A DNA stretch of 5,752 nt from Succinatimonas sp. UBA6849 (GCA_002449335.1 DKDL01000020.1:11054-16805); one strand, 5' to 3'; positions 1-5,730 are shown, counted from the stretch's first letter. The notes: generated from the letters alone by a model not told the origin. Numbers and translations: made by a program.

Positions 1-356
1 TTTCACGTCACAAACTATTATGACACCTATTGGTAACTGCCAACTTCAACTCGCCACAAGTGTCCGCATTCGCGTTCCAAAGTGGTAGCATAACTTGCGT
101 AGATAATTTTGAACTATTGATATTTTTCTCGTAATGTTAAAAAAAAAATAAAGAGAGGTCTCTCCACGAAGGCTTTTGCAATGAATGATTTTCTTAAACA
201 CAATTTTTAAAAAGATGAAAAAATGTTCGATTAGCTCTATACTTATCTATGAAGCGAAAGGCTTACGGTTGCGATTTACTAGCATATTTGTAATGAGTTG
301 TTTATAAATTTTGAAACGCAACAGTTAATTAAACAGCTTAAAACAAAGGAGATAAT
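1..356. other. Gene-poor left edge with a possible truncated reading frame
   Basis: No complete gene is visible. The plus-strand frame starting at base 2 is open from the window edge to a TAG at 86-88 (28 codons, ending RIRVPKW). It could be the C-terminal tail of a gene lying to the left, but it is too short to recognise and the minus strand is also partly open here. From about base 110 onward the DNA is very AT-rich with scattered stops. A weak inverted repeat GTTGCG/CGCAAC (268-273 and 317-322) precedes the Shine-Dalgarno of the next frame. I identify no convincing promoter. Confidence 0.35.
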
Positions 357-731
357 ATGGATATAACATCTTTGAAGAAAATACGAACCTTATATACTTG
401 GATGGTTAACTTTTTCAAAGAATTATATTCAAGAATCAAAAATTATTCAGAGCATTAGGTAAGAGAGACTGTTTATTTGTCCATTCTATTCATACTTTTG
501 CTATTAGCAATATACATGAATATGTCTTTAATTATGACATTAAGCCTATCATTTCCTTTTGGAAAACAGTTTTACAACAGGTTAGATAAAATAATTAAAA
601 ATAATTCAAAACAGCCTGAAATTGAGTGCTTTTATCTGTGCTTACTTTACATTCTTCTATCTTATGCTTTCTCCCAATATGACTTTACTCTTTTATATAA
701 TCATTTAGGTGTTATGTTGTCTGTAATATAA
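357..731 (+). pseudogene. Small membrane-protein frame interrupted by one in-frame TAG
   Basis: The frame begins with ATG at 357 behind a strong Shine-Dalgarno (AAAGGAG, 345-351, 5-nt spacing). It runs 33 codons, starting MDITSLKKIRTLYTW, to a TAG at 456-458. The same frame then stays open without another stop to TAA at 729-731, giving 124 codons if the TAG is ignored. The part before the TAG is a basic, aromatic, amphipathic segment. The part after it has a strongly hydrophobic stretch (LFILLLLAIY and following), a polar linker with FGKQFYNRLDKIIKNN, and a second hydrophobic helix (FYLCLLYILLSYAF), which suggests a two-helix membrane protein. The segment after the TAG has only TTG (477) or late ATG starts and no good ribosome site, so I read it as the broken remainder of one gene, not a second gene. 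Alternatives are a genuine 33-aa peptide followed by fortuitous open DNA, or a sequencing error. I do not recognise the family. Confidence 0.4.
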
Positions 732-738
732 AAATAAC

Positions 739-793
739 ATGAGCGGAGATTTCGTTCACAACAGCAAATGAAAGCGTGGCATTTTTCGCTCAT
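739..793. repeat. Short inverted repeat after the broken frame
   Basis: ATGAGCG at 739-745 and CGCTCAT at 787-793 are exact reverse complements separated by 41 nt. They lie just downstream of the stop at 729-731. No U tract follows, so this is not a normal intrinsic terminator, and the arms are short enough to be chance. Confidence 0.25.
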
Positions 794-878
794 TCGCACT
801 TCTTATCAAAATCACCTATTTGATTCAGTATTTTAAAGATTTTATTTTTAAACCTCAAACTTACCCCATTCAACATCA

Positions 879-907
879 TTGACTTGATCCTCATATGTAA
901 TGATAAC
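879..907 (+). promoter_or_regulatory. Candidate sigma70 promoter for the 60-aa ORF
   Basis: TTGACT (879-884, five of six matches to TTGACA) and GATAAC (902-907, four of six to TATAAT) are separated by exactly 17 bp. Transcription would start near 914, about 36 nt before the ATG at 950. The match is reasonable but AT-rich DNA produces such matches often. Confidence 0.4.
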
Positions 908-949
908 GTTCAGCAATTTATACTGAAATTTTTATTGACGGAGGAGAAA

Positions 950-1132
950 ATGCTAACTGTCATAATATTCTTTTTAATAAAAAAAGCTTGTTTACTGGGG
1001 TGTATTGCTTTATTCAAAATTTGGTTAAGAGAACAATTTGTATGGAGCTCTGATAATTCTCTAAGAGAAGAACGCTGTTTACAAATACTTTCATTCTGTT
1101 TGAAGAACTTCTTGGAAGGCTATATTATTTGA
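950..1132 (+). CDS. Putative small membrane protein, 60 aa, family unknown
   Basis: I chose ATG 950 over the TTG at 884 in the same frame because GGAGGAG (940-946) sits directly upstream, 5 nt from the ATG when measured from GGAGG, and because a candidate promoter would start transcription at about 914, downstream of the TTG. The predicted protein starts MLTVIIFFLIKKACLLGCIALF. Residues about 2-22 form one hydrophobic segment with two lysines in the middle. The rest (KIWLREQFVWSS, then an E/R/C-rich helix and FLEGYII) looks amphipathic and partly charged. It contains three cysteines in the N-terminal half and C-terminal half combined with no obvious metal-binding motif. There is no recognisable catalytic motif and no partner gene in an operon. 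The polar stretch DNSLREERC loosely resembles NNSKQPEIEC in the broken frame upstream, so the two could be distant relatives, but that is a guess. Small size and AT-rich surroundings leave room for it to be spurious. Confidence 0.42.
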   Translation: MLTVIIFFLIKKACLLGCIALFKIWLREQFVWSSDNSLREERCLQILSFCLKNFLEGYII

Positions 1133-1163
1133 ACATTTGTATCTATGCCAAGACTAAATTTTA

Positions 1164-1185
1164 GTAACTTTCCCAAGACCCAGTT
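1164..1185 (+). repeat. 22-bp direct repeat, internal copy
   Basis: The sequence starting GTAACTTTCCCAAGA and ending CCCAGTT is identical over 22 bases to 5731-5752, the last bases of the window, in the same orientation. Flanks differ on the left side (TTTA before this copy, AAAG before the other). Because the second copy is cut by the window edge, the true repeat may be longer. It could be the end of an insertion sequence or of another dispersed element. Confidence 0.75.
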
Positions 1186-1429
1186 TCAGATCTGAATTTA
1201 GCTCAATATAATTTGAGTTGTGTTCTGACAGAGGCAACTGAAGTCCAGCCATCAAAGGTAACTGCAGTACCAAGAATTTTCTCTGCCACCAGTTAGAAAA
1301 GGTAAAAACGAAAGCAACCTCTTCAGAGCATGGATGACCATTTCTGGAGTGCTAACCTTTTACAAATTCACCGGAGGATAAATTTGGGGACTAAACGAAA
1401 GACAAAGCAAATGTAAAATCTTGTTAACC

Positions 1430-1474
1430 GTTACGACAAATCTGCGGAAAATTTTTATGGAGAACTGTCGTAAC
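1430..1474. repeat. 9-bp perfect inverted repeat
   Basis: GTTACGACA (1430-1438) and TGTCGTAAC (1466-1474) are exact reverse complements with a 27-nt AT-rich spacer. The site lies between the decayed stretch and the operon terminator. It may be a protein-binding site, an RNA stem or an element end. It includes GTTAC, the half-site seen in the LacI-type palindromes further right, though position and spacing differ. Confidence 0.5.
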
Positions 1475-1543
1475 TAGGTTCTTAAAATTTCTCTTGGCAA
1501 TTGTCTTACGCTAAATTTTCATGACTTTTTAGGCTGAAATTAT

Positions 1544-1568
1544 AAAAAAACCCAGGACATGCCTGGGC
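1544..1568 (-). terminator. Rho-independent terminator of the GH130 operon
   Basis: Read on the minus strand, the stem CCCAGG/CCTGGG (1562-1567 and 1551-1556) closes a 5-nt loop and is followed by seven T residues (1550-1544). It lies about 46 nt beyond the stop codon of the mannosylglucose phosphorylase gene. There is no T tract in the plus direction, so it acts on the minus strand only. Confidence 0.9.
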
Positions 1569-1613
1569 TTGAATTATGGTAATTAAAAAATTATTAGGAG
1601 TTAATCGAGGAGA

Positions 1614-2786
1614 TTATAAGAATTCCTTATTTGCTCTGATTAGCTTGATACGCTGCTGAACGCACTCGTATGAAGTATGAGGATCTTCAGGAGTGTTCAT
1701 TACGTAATCAACTAACTGGTCAACAGTAGTTGTTAATACGTGACAACGGGTATCTGATGATGCGTAGTAAATGTAAACATCACCATTGTCTTTAGCAATC
1801 AGACCGTTTGAGAATACAACGTTAGAAACGTCACCTACACGCTCAGCACCTTCTGGAGCTAAAAAGTAACCGCTTGGACGGTGAGTTACTTTGCGTGGAT
1901 CCTCTAATGAGGTCATGAAGCAGTATAAAACGTAACGTAAGCCAGCAGCTGTGTTACGAACACCGTGAGCAACATTTAACCAACCATACTTAGTCTTGAT
2001 AGGAGCAGGACCCATACCGTTCTTAGACTCTTTGATGGTGTGGTAACGCTTAGGATCGATTAAGTACTCTTCATCTAAAGTAGCGTTTTCCATTGAATCG
2101 CTAAAGCCCATACCGATACCACCACCTGTACCAGCCTCAATGAAGCTGTCCTGTGGACGAGTGTAGAATGCGTACTTACCGTTGATGAACTCAGGATGTA
2201 ATACAACGTTACGCTGCTGAGCTGCCTTGGTCTTTAGATCTGGTAATCTTTCCCAAGTCTTTAAATCTTTAGTACGAACAATACCGCACTGTGCAACAGC
2301 TGATGACTCATCGCCCTTAGCTGCTGATGGATCTTTACGCTCTGCGCAGAATAAACCATAGATCCAGCCATCTTCGTGCTGAGTTAAACGCATATCGTAT
2401 ACGTTGGTTTCTGGATCTTCAGTCTCAGGAATTACACATGGCTCATCCCAGAACTTGAAGCCGTCGATACCAGTATCAGACTCTGCTACTGCAAAGAATG
2501 ACTTTCTGTCACAGCCTTCAACACGTGCTACTAAGTAGTACTTGCCGTTTAAGAAGATTGCACCTGGGTTTAATACAGCATTGATGCCTAAACGCTCCAT
2601 TAAGAATGGATTGGTCTTAGGGTTTAGGTCATATCTCCATGCTAATGGAGCAAAAAGATTGGTTAATACAGGCTTCTCATAACGAGTGAAGATACCGTTA
2701 CCTGGTAGTACAGGGGTATTCTTGTACTCAGTGTTCTGTTTAAATTCAGCCTTTAAAGCTGCTAATCTATCGTTAAATACTGACAT
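1614..2786 (-). CDS. 4-O-beta-D-mannosyl-D-glucose phosphorylase (GH130_1)
   Basis: This 390-residue protein matches the length and landmark sequence of GH130 subfamily 1 enzymes such as the Bacteroides fragilis mannosylglucose phosphorylase. It is expected to cleave beta-1,4-mannosyl-glucose with inorganic phosphate into alpha-mannose-1-phosphate and glucose in the cytosol, and it has no signal peptide. Landmarks are SVFNDRL at the N-terminus, WRYDLNPKTNPFLMERLG (50-67), RVEGCDRKSFFAVAES (88-103), NVYDMRLT with the expected proton-donor Asp131, FCAER (146-150), YTRPQD (208-213), AHGVR (273-277) and YYASSDTR (340-347). They lie in the order expected for a five-bladed beta-propeller with basic phosphate-binding residues. 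The start is supported by AGGT about 9 nt upstream. It is the second gene of the operon, 48 nt after the stop of the GH130_2 gene, and its ribosome site abuts a hairpin and U tract that may reduce its expression. In known pathways a mannobiose (cellobiose) 2-epimerase supplies its substrate, and none is visible here. The family call is firm and the exact substrate slightly less so. Confidence 0.93.
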   Translation of the reverse strand: MSVFNDRLAALKAEFKQNTEYKNTPVLPGNGIFTRYEKPVLTNLFAPLAWRYDLNPKTNPFLMERLGINAVLNPGAIFLNGKYYLVARVEGCDRKSFFAVAESDTGIDGFKFWDEPCVIPETEDPETNVYDMRLTQHEDGWIYGLFCAERKDPSAAKGDESSAVAQCGIVRTKDLKTWERLPDLKTKAAQQRNVVLHPEFINGKYAFYTRPQDSFIEAGTGGGIGMGFSDSMENATLDEEYLIDPKRYHTIKESKNGMGPAPIKTKYGWLNVAHGVRNTAAGLRYVLYCFMTSLEDPRKVTHRPSGYFLAPEGAERVGDVSNVVFSNGLIAKDNGDVYIYYASSDTRCHVLTTTVDQLVDYVMNTPEDPHTSYECVQQRIKLIRANKEFL

Positions 2787-2798
2787 GATTTTTTACCT

Positions 2799-2824
2799 AA
2801 AAAGAGTGCGCAAATGCGCACTCT
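2799..2824 (-). terminator. Intercistronic hairpin with U tract (attenuator or processing stem)
   Basis: On the minus strand the perfect self-complementary sequence AGAGTGCGC/GCGCACTCT (9-10 bp with a 2-4 nt loop, 2803-2824) starts 10 nt after the GH130_2 stop. It is followed by TTTT (2802-2799), giving five U residues counting the end of the stem. AGGT, the Shine-Dalgarno of the next gene, comes immediately afterwards. It has the form of an intrinsic terminator, but the operon continues past it. A partial terminator, a 3' stabiliser for the upstream message, or control of ribosome access are all possible. Confidence 0.75.
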
Positions 2825-2834
2825 GAATTAAAAA

Positions 2835-3827
2835 TTAGAATACTTCTGAGTTGGTCTTGATCTCGTTTACAAGATCATCAACTGTGGTGAATGCTAATGC
2901 TGAGTAGGTATCAGCTGCACCGTAGTAGATTGCGATACGACCAGTATCAGCATCTGCTAAAGCTGTGCATGGGAAGCATACGTTTGGTACGAAACCGCGA
3001 GTCTCATAATCCTTCTCTGGAGTTAAGATGTAGTCACGAGTTCTGTACTTAACCTTCCAAGGCTCGTCGATATCTAATAAAGCAGCACCTAAGCTGTATA
3101 CGAAGCCGTTGCAGGTACCTGATACACCGTGATAAATCAATAACCAGCCTTCTGAAGTCTCGATAGGAGCTGGACCGCCACCGATCTTGGTGCCCTGCCA
3201 CCAGCCGTTACCGCCTTTACCCATTACATGACGGTGCTTACCCCAGTATTCCATATCATTTGAGTGGCTTAAGAAAATATCACCAAATGGAGTATGACCT
3301 GAATCTGATGGACGGTTTAACATTACAAACTGACCATTGATCTTACGTGGGAATAAAACACCGTTACGGTTAAATGGAACGAAAGCGTTCTCTAAACGAG
3401 TGAACTTCTTGAAGTCTTTGGTCATACCAACGCCTAAGGTTGCACCGTGATCATCGGTACACCAGATAACGTAGTAAGTACCTTCTACACATACAACACG
3501 TGGATCGTACGCATATGATGGAACGAATGGATTACCTTCCTTATCTCTCCAGTCGATAGGCTCCTCGTTGAAGGTCCAGTCTAAACCGTCCTTTGAGTGG
3601 CCAACATGAAGATGTGGACGACCATTCTTGTAGTCACAACGGAATACACCAACGAACTCACCGTTGAAAGGAACTACAGCTGAGTTGTAAACACGAGCAG
3701 CTGCTTTGAAGGGATTCCAATCAATAACAGGGTTCTTGGTATAACGCCAAACAACACCCTGCTCATTAGCTGGTTTATCCTGCCATGGAAGATTTGGAAT
3801 TGATTGTCCAATGATTTTTACTGTCAT
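2835..3827 (-). CDS. Beta-1,4-mannooligosaccharide phosphorylase (GH130_2)
   Basis: The protein is a GH130 subfamily 2 type phosphorylase, expected to remove terminal mannose from beta-1,4-manno-oligosaccharides with phosphate and release mannose-1-phosphate in the cytosol. Some subfamily members instead act on mannosyl-GlcNAc, so specificity is inferred. From ATG 3827 it has 330 residues, normal for the group. Landmarks are KIIGQSIPNLPW at the start, WRYTKNPVI (27-35), YNSAVVPFNGEFVGVFRCD (47-65), SYAYDPRVV with the expected catalytic Asp108, LFPRK (158-162), NRPSDSGHTPFGDIFLS (171-187), GGGPAPI (216-222), YHGVSG (232-237) and YYGAADT (301-307). There is no signal peptide. I prefer ATG 3827 to the in-frame GTG at 3839 because family members normally begin a few residues before KIIG and because GGA lies 7 nt upstream. 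It is the first gene of the operon, ahead of the GH130_1 gene, the same pairing known from Ruminococcus albus (RaMP1/RaMP2). The divergent LacI gene is the likely regulator. Confidence 0.9.
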   Translation of the reverse strand: MTVKIIGQSIPNLPWQDKPANEQGVVWRYTKNPVIDWNPFKAAARVYNSAVVPFNGEFVGVFRCDYKNGRPHLHVGHSKDGLDWTFNEEPIDWRDKEGNPFVPSYAYDPRVVCVEGTYYVIWCTDDHGATLGVGMTKDFKKFTRLENAFVPFNRNGVLFPRKINGQFVMLNRPSDSGHTPFGDIFLSHSNDMEYWGKHRHVMGKGGNGWWQGTKIGGGPAPIETSEGWLLIYHGVSGTCNGFVYSLGAALLDIDEPWKVKYRTRDYILTPEKDYETRGFVPNVCFPCTALADADTGRIAIYYGAADTYSALAFTTVDDLVNEIKTNSEVF

Positions 3828-3879
3828 AATAGTATCCACATAAGTTAGATTGAAGTAACCACAAAGCCGTACGTTTACT

Positions 3880-3938
3880 CGTGTAGCGTGTATTCGTACA
3901 ACACTCTTTTAATCTGTAGTAAAAATGGCAAACGTGTA
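3880..3938. repeat. Three CGTGTA direct repeats upstream of the GH130 operon
   Basis: CGTGTA occurs at 3880-3885, 3887-3892 (7-bp period, one base between) and 3933-3938, that is 53 to 111 bp before the ATG of the first phosphorylase. The adjacent pair also lies between short inverted arms GTACG (3869-3873) and CGTAC (3895-3899). This GC-richer island inside AT-rich DNA could be a binding site for a regulator, but the motif is short. Confidence 0.35.
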
Positions 3939-4037
3939 TTAAAGAAAGCCTAGCTTTTTACAGTTGAATTTAAATACCGTATCGTTTCGATTTTTAAAAA
4001 CAGCTATAAGTTTTAATACATAGTGCCCTTTTTAACT

Positions 4038-4102
4038 TTACATTCCTTAGAATTATGAAAATGAGCTTTTATCATTCTTTTTCATCTTTCTAAGGAATGT
4101 AA
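4038..4102. repeat. 15-bp perfect inverted repeat forming a long hairpin
   Basis: TTACATTCCTTAGAA (4038-4052) and TTCTAAGGAATGTAA (4088-4102) are exact reverse complements. Inside, after a 2x2 internal loop, ATGAAAA (4055-4061) can pair with TTTTCAT (4079-4085), and TGA (4062-4064) with TCA (4072-4074) across a small bulge, leaving a 7-nt loop. Outside, AACTT and AAGTT arms continue the symmetry with a few unpaired bases. Neither strand has a long T run directly after the stem, so it is not an ordinary terminator. It may be a miniature element, an mRNA leader structure or a small RNA. Confidence 0.75.
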
Positions 4103-4328
4103 GCTAAGTTCTATTTTTCCCAAAACACCTTTTTAGCTTTTGCGAAAAGATTATTTAGGAATTTAGGAAATAGTATCGATTTTTAAACTAAGTATTTCTG
4201 CTAACTAAAACAACTTCAACATTTCTACAATTTTCTACATTTTAACTATAACAATGTTGCTAATTTATTAAACAGCACTCATCAGTTTAGATAGTAAAAA
4301 ATGCACAGTTACAAAAATACTTCTCTCC

Positions 4329-4350
4329 AAAATCGTAACGTTACCATTTT
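4329..4350. promoter_or_regulatory. Candidate LacI-family operator O1 (near-perfect palindrome)
   Basis: The 22-bp site is AAAAT, C, then the perfect 10-mer GTAACGTTAC, then C, ATTTT. Only one symmetric base pair (C opposite C, 4334/4345) breaks full dyad symmetry. A central CG is typical of LacI-family operators. TATATT (4350-4355) abuts it, so it could block a plus-strand promoter or, from the other strand, an upstream promoter of the GH130 operon. It is 335 bp from the repressor start and about 500 bp from the operon start. Confidence 0.6.
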
Positions 4351-4617
4351 ATATTTTTATAGTTTAAATTTGAACTAAAATCAAAAATAATCACTTGAAT
4401 TTTGTGATACAGCTCACTAATTTTACAATAAAAATTTATTCAGTTTTTATTATTTGTTCTATTTTTTCCTATTAATAAAATATTGCATTTCTTTTTATAC
4501 TTTATTATCAATAGGTTATACAATAAATTATATTTTTTATTGCATATCAAAGTATGCCGTAGATCATTATGGTACATTTTTCATAAATTTCTCATTTTTT
4601 AGCGATGTATGGTACTA

Positions 4618-4646
4618 TTTATTCGATCGTTACGGTAACGTATAAC
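4618..4646 (+). promoter_or_regulatory. Possible promoter of the LacI-family gene
   Basis: TATAAC (4641-4646, five of six matches to TATAAT) lies 17 bp after a poor -35 candidate TTTATT (4618-4623). Transcription would start near 4653, about 32 nt before the ATG. The weak -35 makes this tentative. The palindrome at 4628-4640 fills the spacer, which is a classic place for a repressor to act. Confidence 0.4.
4628..4640. promoter_or_regulatory. Candidate LacI-family operator O2 (autoregulatory)
   Basis: CGTTAC, G, GTAACG is a perfect 13-bp palindrome with a single central base, 44 bp before the repressor ATG. The octamer GGTAACGT (4634-4641) is also found on the minus strand of the palindrome at 4329-4350, which links the two sites. 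The odd centre differs from the CG-centred site, so the same protein may not bind both equally. Confidence 0.55.
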
Positions 4647-4684
4647 AATAAGAAATTTATTAGTAATATTTTCAGAATTCTATT

Positions 4685-5689
4685 ATGTCAGTTACATTAA
4701 AGACCATTGCCGAGTATACAGGACTCTCTGTCACCACTGTTTCTAGAGCATTAAAAGACGGTGATGATGTAAAACAACCTACAATCGATAAGGTAAAAGC
4801 TGCAGCAAAAAAATTAGGTTATGCCCCTAATCTACAGGGTCTTAGCTTAAAGACAGGTATTAACTACAACCTCGTGGCCGTTCTTCCAATGTTAAAGAGC
4901 GGTGATATCGTCGGTGATGTAGGTTCCCTACCTTTAATCTCAGGACTTACCTCAGGACTTGTAGGTACTCCCTATAACCTTTCAGTAGTACCAATGCTAC
5001 CAGGTCAGGATCCCCTAGAACCTGTAAAGTACGCTGTAGAAAGACGTTTAGCTGGTGGCATTATCATCAATGCTACTAAGACCAGAGATGAAAGAGTTAC
5101 CTATCTTCAGGAGCATAAGGTTCCATTTATTACCTTTGGTCAGACTGAAATGAGTGTTGATCATGCTTTTGCTGATATCGATAACTATGATATTGGTTAT
5201 CGCGCTGCCTCCTACCTCTTCCAAAAAGGTTGTAAGCGTATCTTAATGCTCTCATCATCAGCAGAATATACCTATGCTTGCCACAAGTACTATGGTGTAA
5301 AAAGAGCTGCTATGGAATACGGTATCGATTTTGACAGAGACAGAGACATTATCTATGACTACTCTGTACAAACCAACTACAGAAAACTCTTCTGTGACAT
5401 CATGTCTAAAAAAGATCATCCAGATGGTATCTTCTGTGGTTCTGAGATCTCCTCTTTAGGTTGTGTAGCTGGCGTTGCAGACGCTGGTTTAGTAGTTAAC
5501 AAAGATGTCTATGTTGTTAACGTAGAAACCAGTGATTTACCAGCTTTCTATCAACCACCAGTTCCTGGTTTAAGACAGAACTTCCATTCAATTGGTACAG
5601 TGCTCTCTAAGTACCTGATTAAGTTAATTGAAGGTGAAGAGCCTAAGAAACTGCAGTTCTTAGAAAAAGCTACCTTCTATCCTAGATAG
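4685..5689 (+). CDS. LacI-family transcriptional repressor, likely of mannoside use
   Basis: This complete 334-residue protein has the usual length and order of the family. The N-terminal helix-turn-helix spans about residues 4-25 (TLKTIAEYTGLSVTTVSRAL), with recognition-helix residues V16 and T17 where LacI has Tyr-Gln. A third helix follows (PTIDKVKAAAKKLGYAPN, 32-49), then a hinge around 50-57. The periplasmic-binding-protein-like effector domain fills the rest. Its typical marks are LVAVLP (63-68), AGGIIIN (123-129), VPFITFG (146-152), DIDNYDIGYRAASYLFQKGCKRI (164-186), DGIFCGSE (247-254), DVYVVNVE (274-281) and PGLRQNFHSIG (294-304). The protein is cytoplasmic and should bind DNA as a dimer. 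ATG 4685 gives a normal family N-terminus although no good Shine-Dalgarno precedes it. Its divergent position next to two mannoside phosphorylases suggests that it controls them. The inducer cannot be read from the sequence. It ends with TAG, followed one codon later by TGA. Confidence 0.93.
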   Translation: MSVTLKTIAEYTGLSVTTVSRALKDGDDVKQPTIDKVKAAAKKLGYAPNLQGLSLKTGINYNLVAVLPMLKSGDIVGDVGSLPLISGLTSGLVGTPYNLSVVPMLPGQDPLEPVKYAVERRLAGGIIINATKTRDERVTYLQEHKVPFITFGQTEMSVDHAFADIDNYDIGYRAASYLFQKGCKRILMLSSSAEYTYACHKYYGVKRAAMEYGIDFDRDRDIIYDYSVQTNYRKLFCDIMSKKDHPDGIFCGSEISSLGCVAGVADAGLVVNKDVYVVNVETSDLPAFYQPPVPGLRQNFHSIGTVLSKYLIKLIEGEEPKKLQFLEKATFYPR

Positions 5690-5712
5690 TTCTGAATTAA
5701 ACATAACTATCT
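5684..5712 (+). repeat. Inverted repeat over the end of the repressor gene
   Basis: AGATAGTT (5684-5691, containing the TAG stop) and AACTATCT (5705-5712) are exact reverse complements with a 13-nt loop. The stem is AT-rich and no T tract follows on the plus strand, so it is at best a weak 3'-end structure for the repressor message. Confidence 0.35.
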
Positions 5713-5730
5713 TAAAAGCAAGCTTAAAAG

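Larger units (their letters stand above)
1133..1543. other. Gene-free stretch with coding-like scraps, possible element remnant
   Basis: No complete ORF with a good start is visible. The 22-bp sequence repeated at the right window edge begins at 1164. After it, short frames with protein-like composition appear in different registers. On the plus strand, one around 1186-1308 includes LTEATEVQPSKVTAVPR, and another at about 1266-1383 includes QEFSLPPVRKGKNESNLFRA and ends at TAA. On the minus strand, one frame covers about 1160-1350 and its last residues, KLGLGKVT, are encoded by the repeat. Such shifted scraps are what a decayed transposase or other pseudogene would leave, but I cannot name one. 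Confidence 0.3.
3840..4684. other. Long AT-rich divergent regulatory interval
   Basis: These roughly 845 bases separate the phosphorylase operon from the divergent repressor gene. The 63-codon TTG-started frame at 4454-4645 is almost all F, Y, I, S and L, lacks a ribosome site and covers an operator, so I do not call it a gene. The interval holds a large hairpin-forming inverted repeat (4038-4102), two palindromes of LacI-operator type (4329-4350, 4628-4640) and three CGTGTA copies close to the operon start. No clear sigma70 promoter for the operon could be fixed by eye. If the 4329-4350 operator overlaps the operon promoter, the transcript would have an untranslated leader of about 500 nt that includes the hairpin. 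Confidence 0.6.

Noticed and set aside
132..178. AGAGAGGTCTCT hairpin next to a long A run as a minus-strand terminator
   Set aside because: The stem is only 4-5 bp with a very small loop, three or more bases separate it from the T run, and no upstream minus-strand gene ends there.
884..949. TTG-started N-terminal extension of the 60-aa ORF
   Set aside because: The strong Shine-Dalgarno lies in front of ATG 950, and the candidate promoter would start transcription after the TTG.
1164..1434. Complete small insertion element or MITE starting with GTAAC and ending with GTTAC
   Set aside because: The ends match well for only about five bases, with a weak CAAGA similarity after a gap, and no target-site duplication is visible.
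3828..3839. GTG start four codons upstream for the GH130_2 gene
   Set aside because: Family N-termini begin close to KIIG, and GGA is correctly spaced for ATG 3827. The GTG has no clear ribosome site.
4454..4645. 63-codon plus-strand frame starting with TTG
   Set aside because: It has no ribosome site, extreme F/Y/I/S composition from AT-rich DNA, and it overlaps the promoter and operator of the repressor gene.
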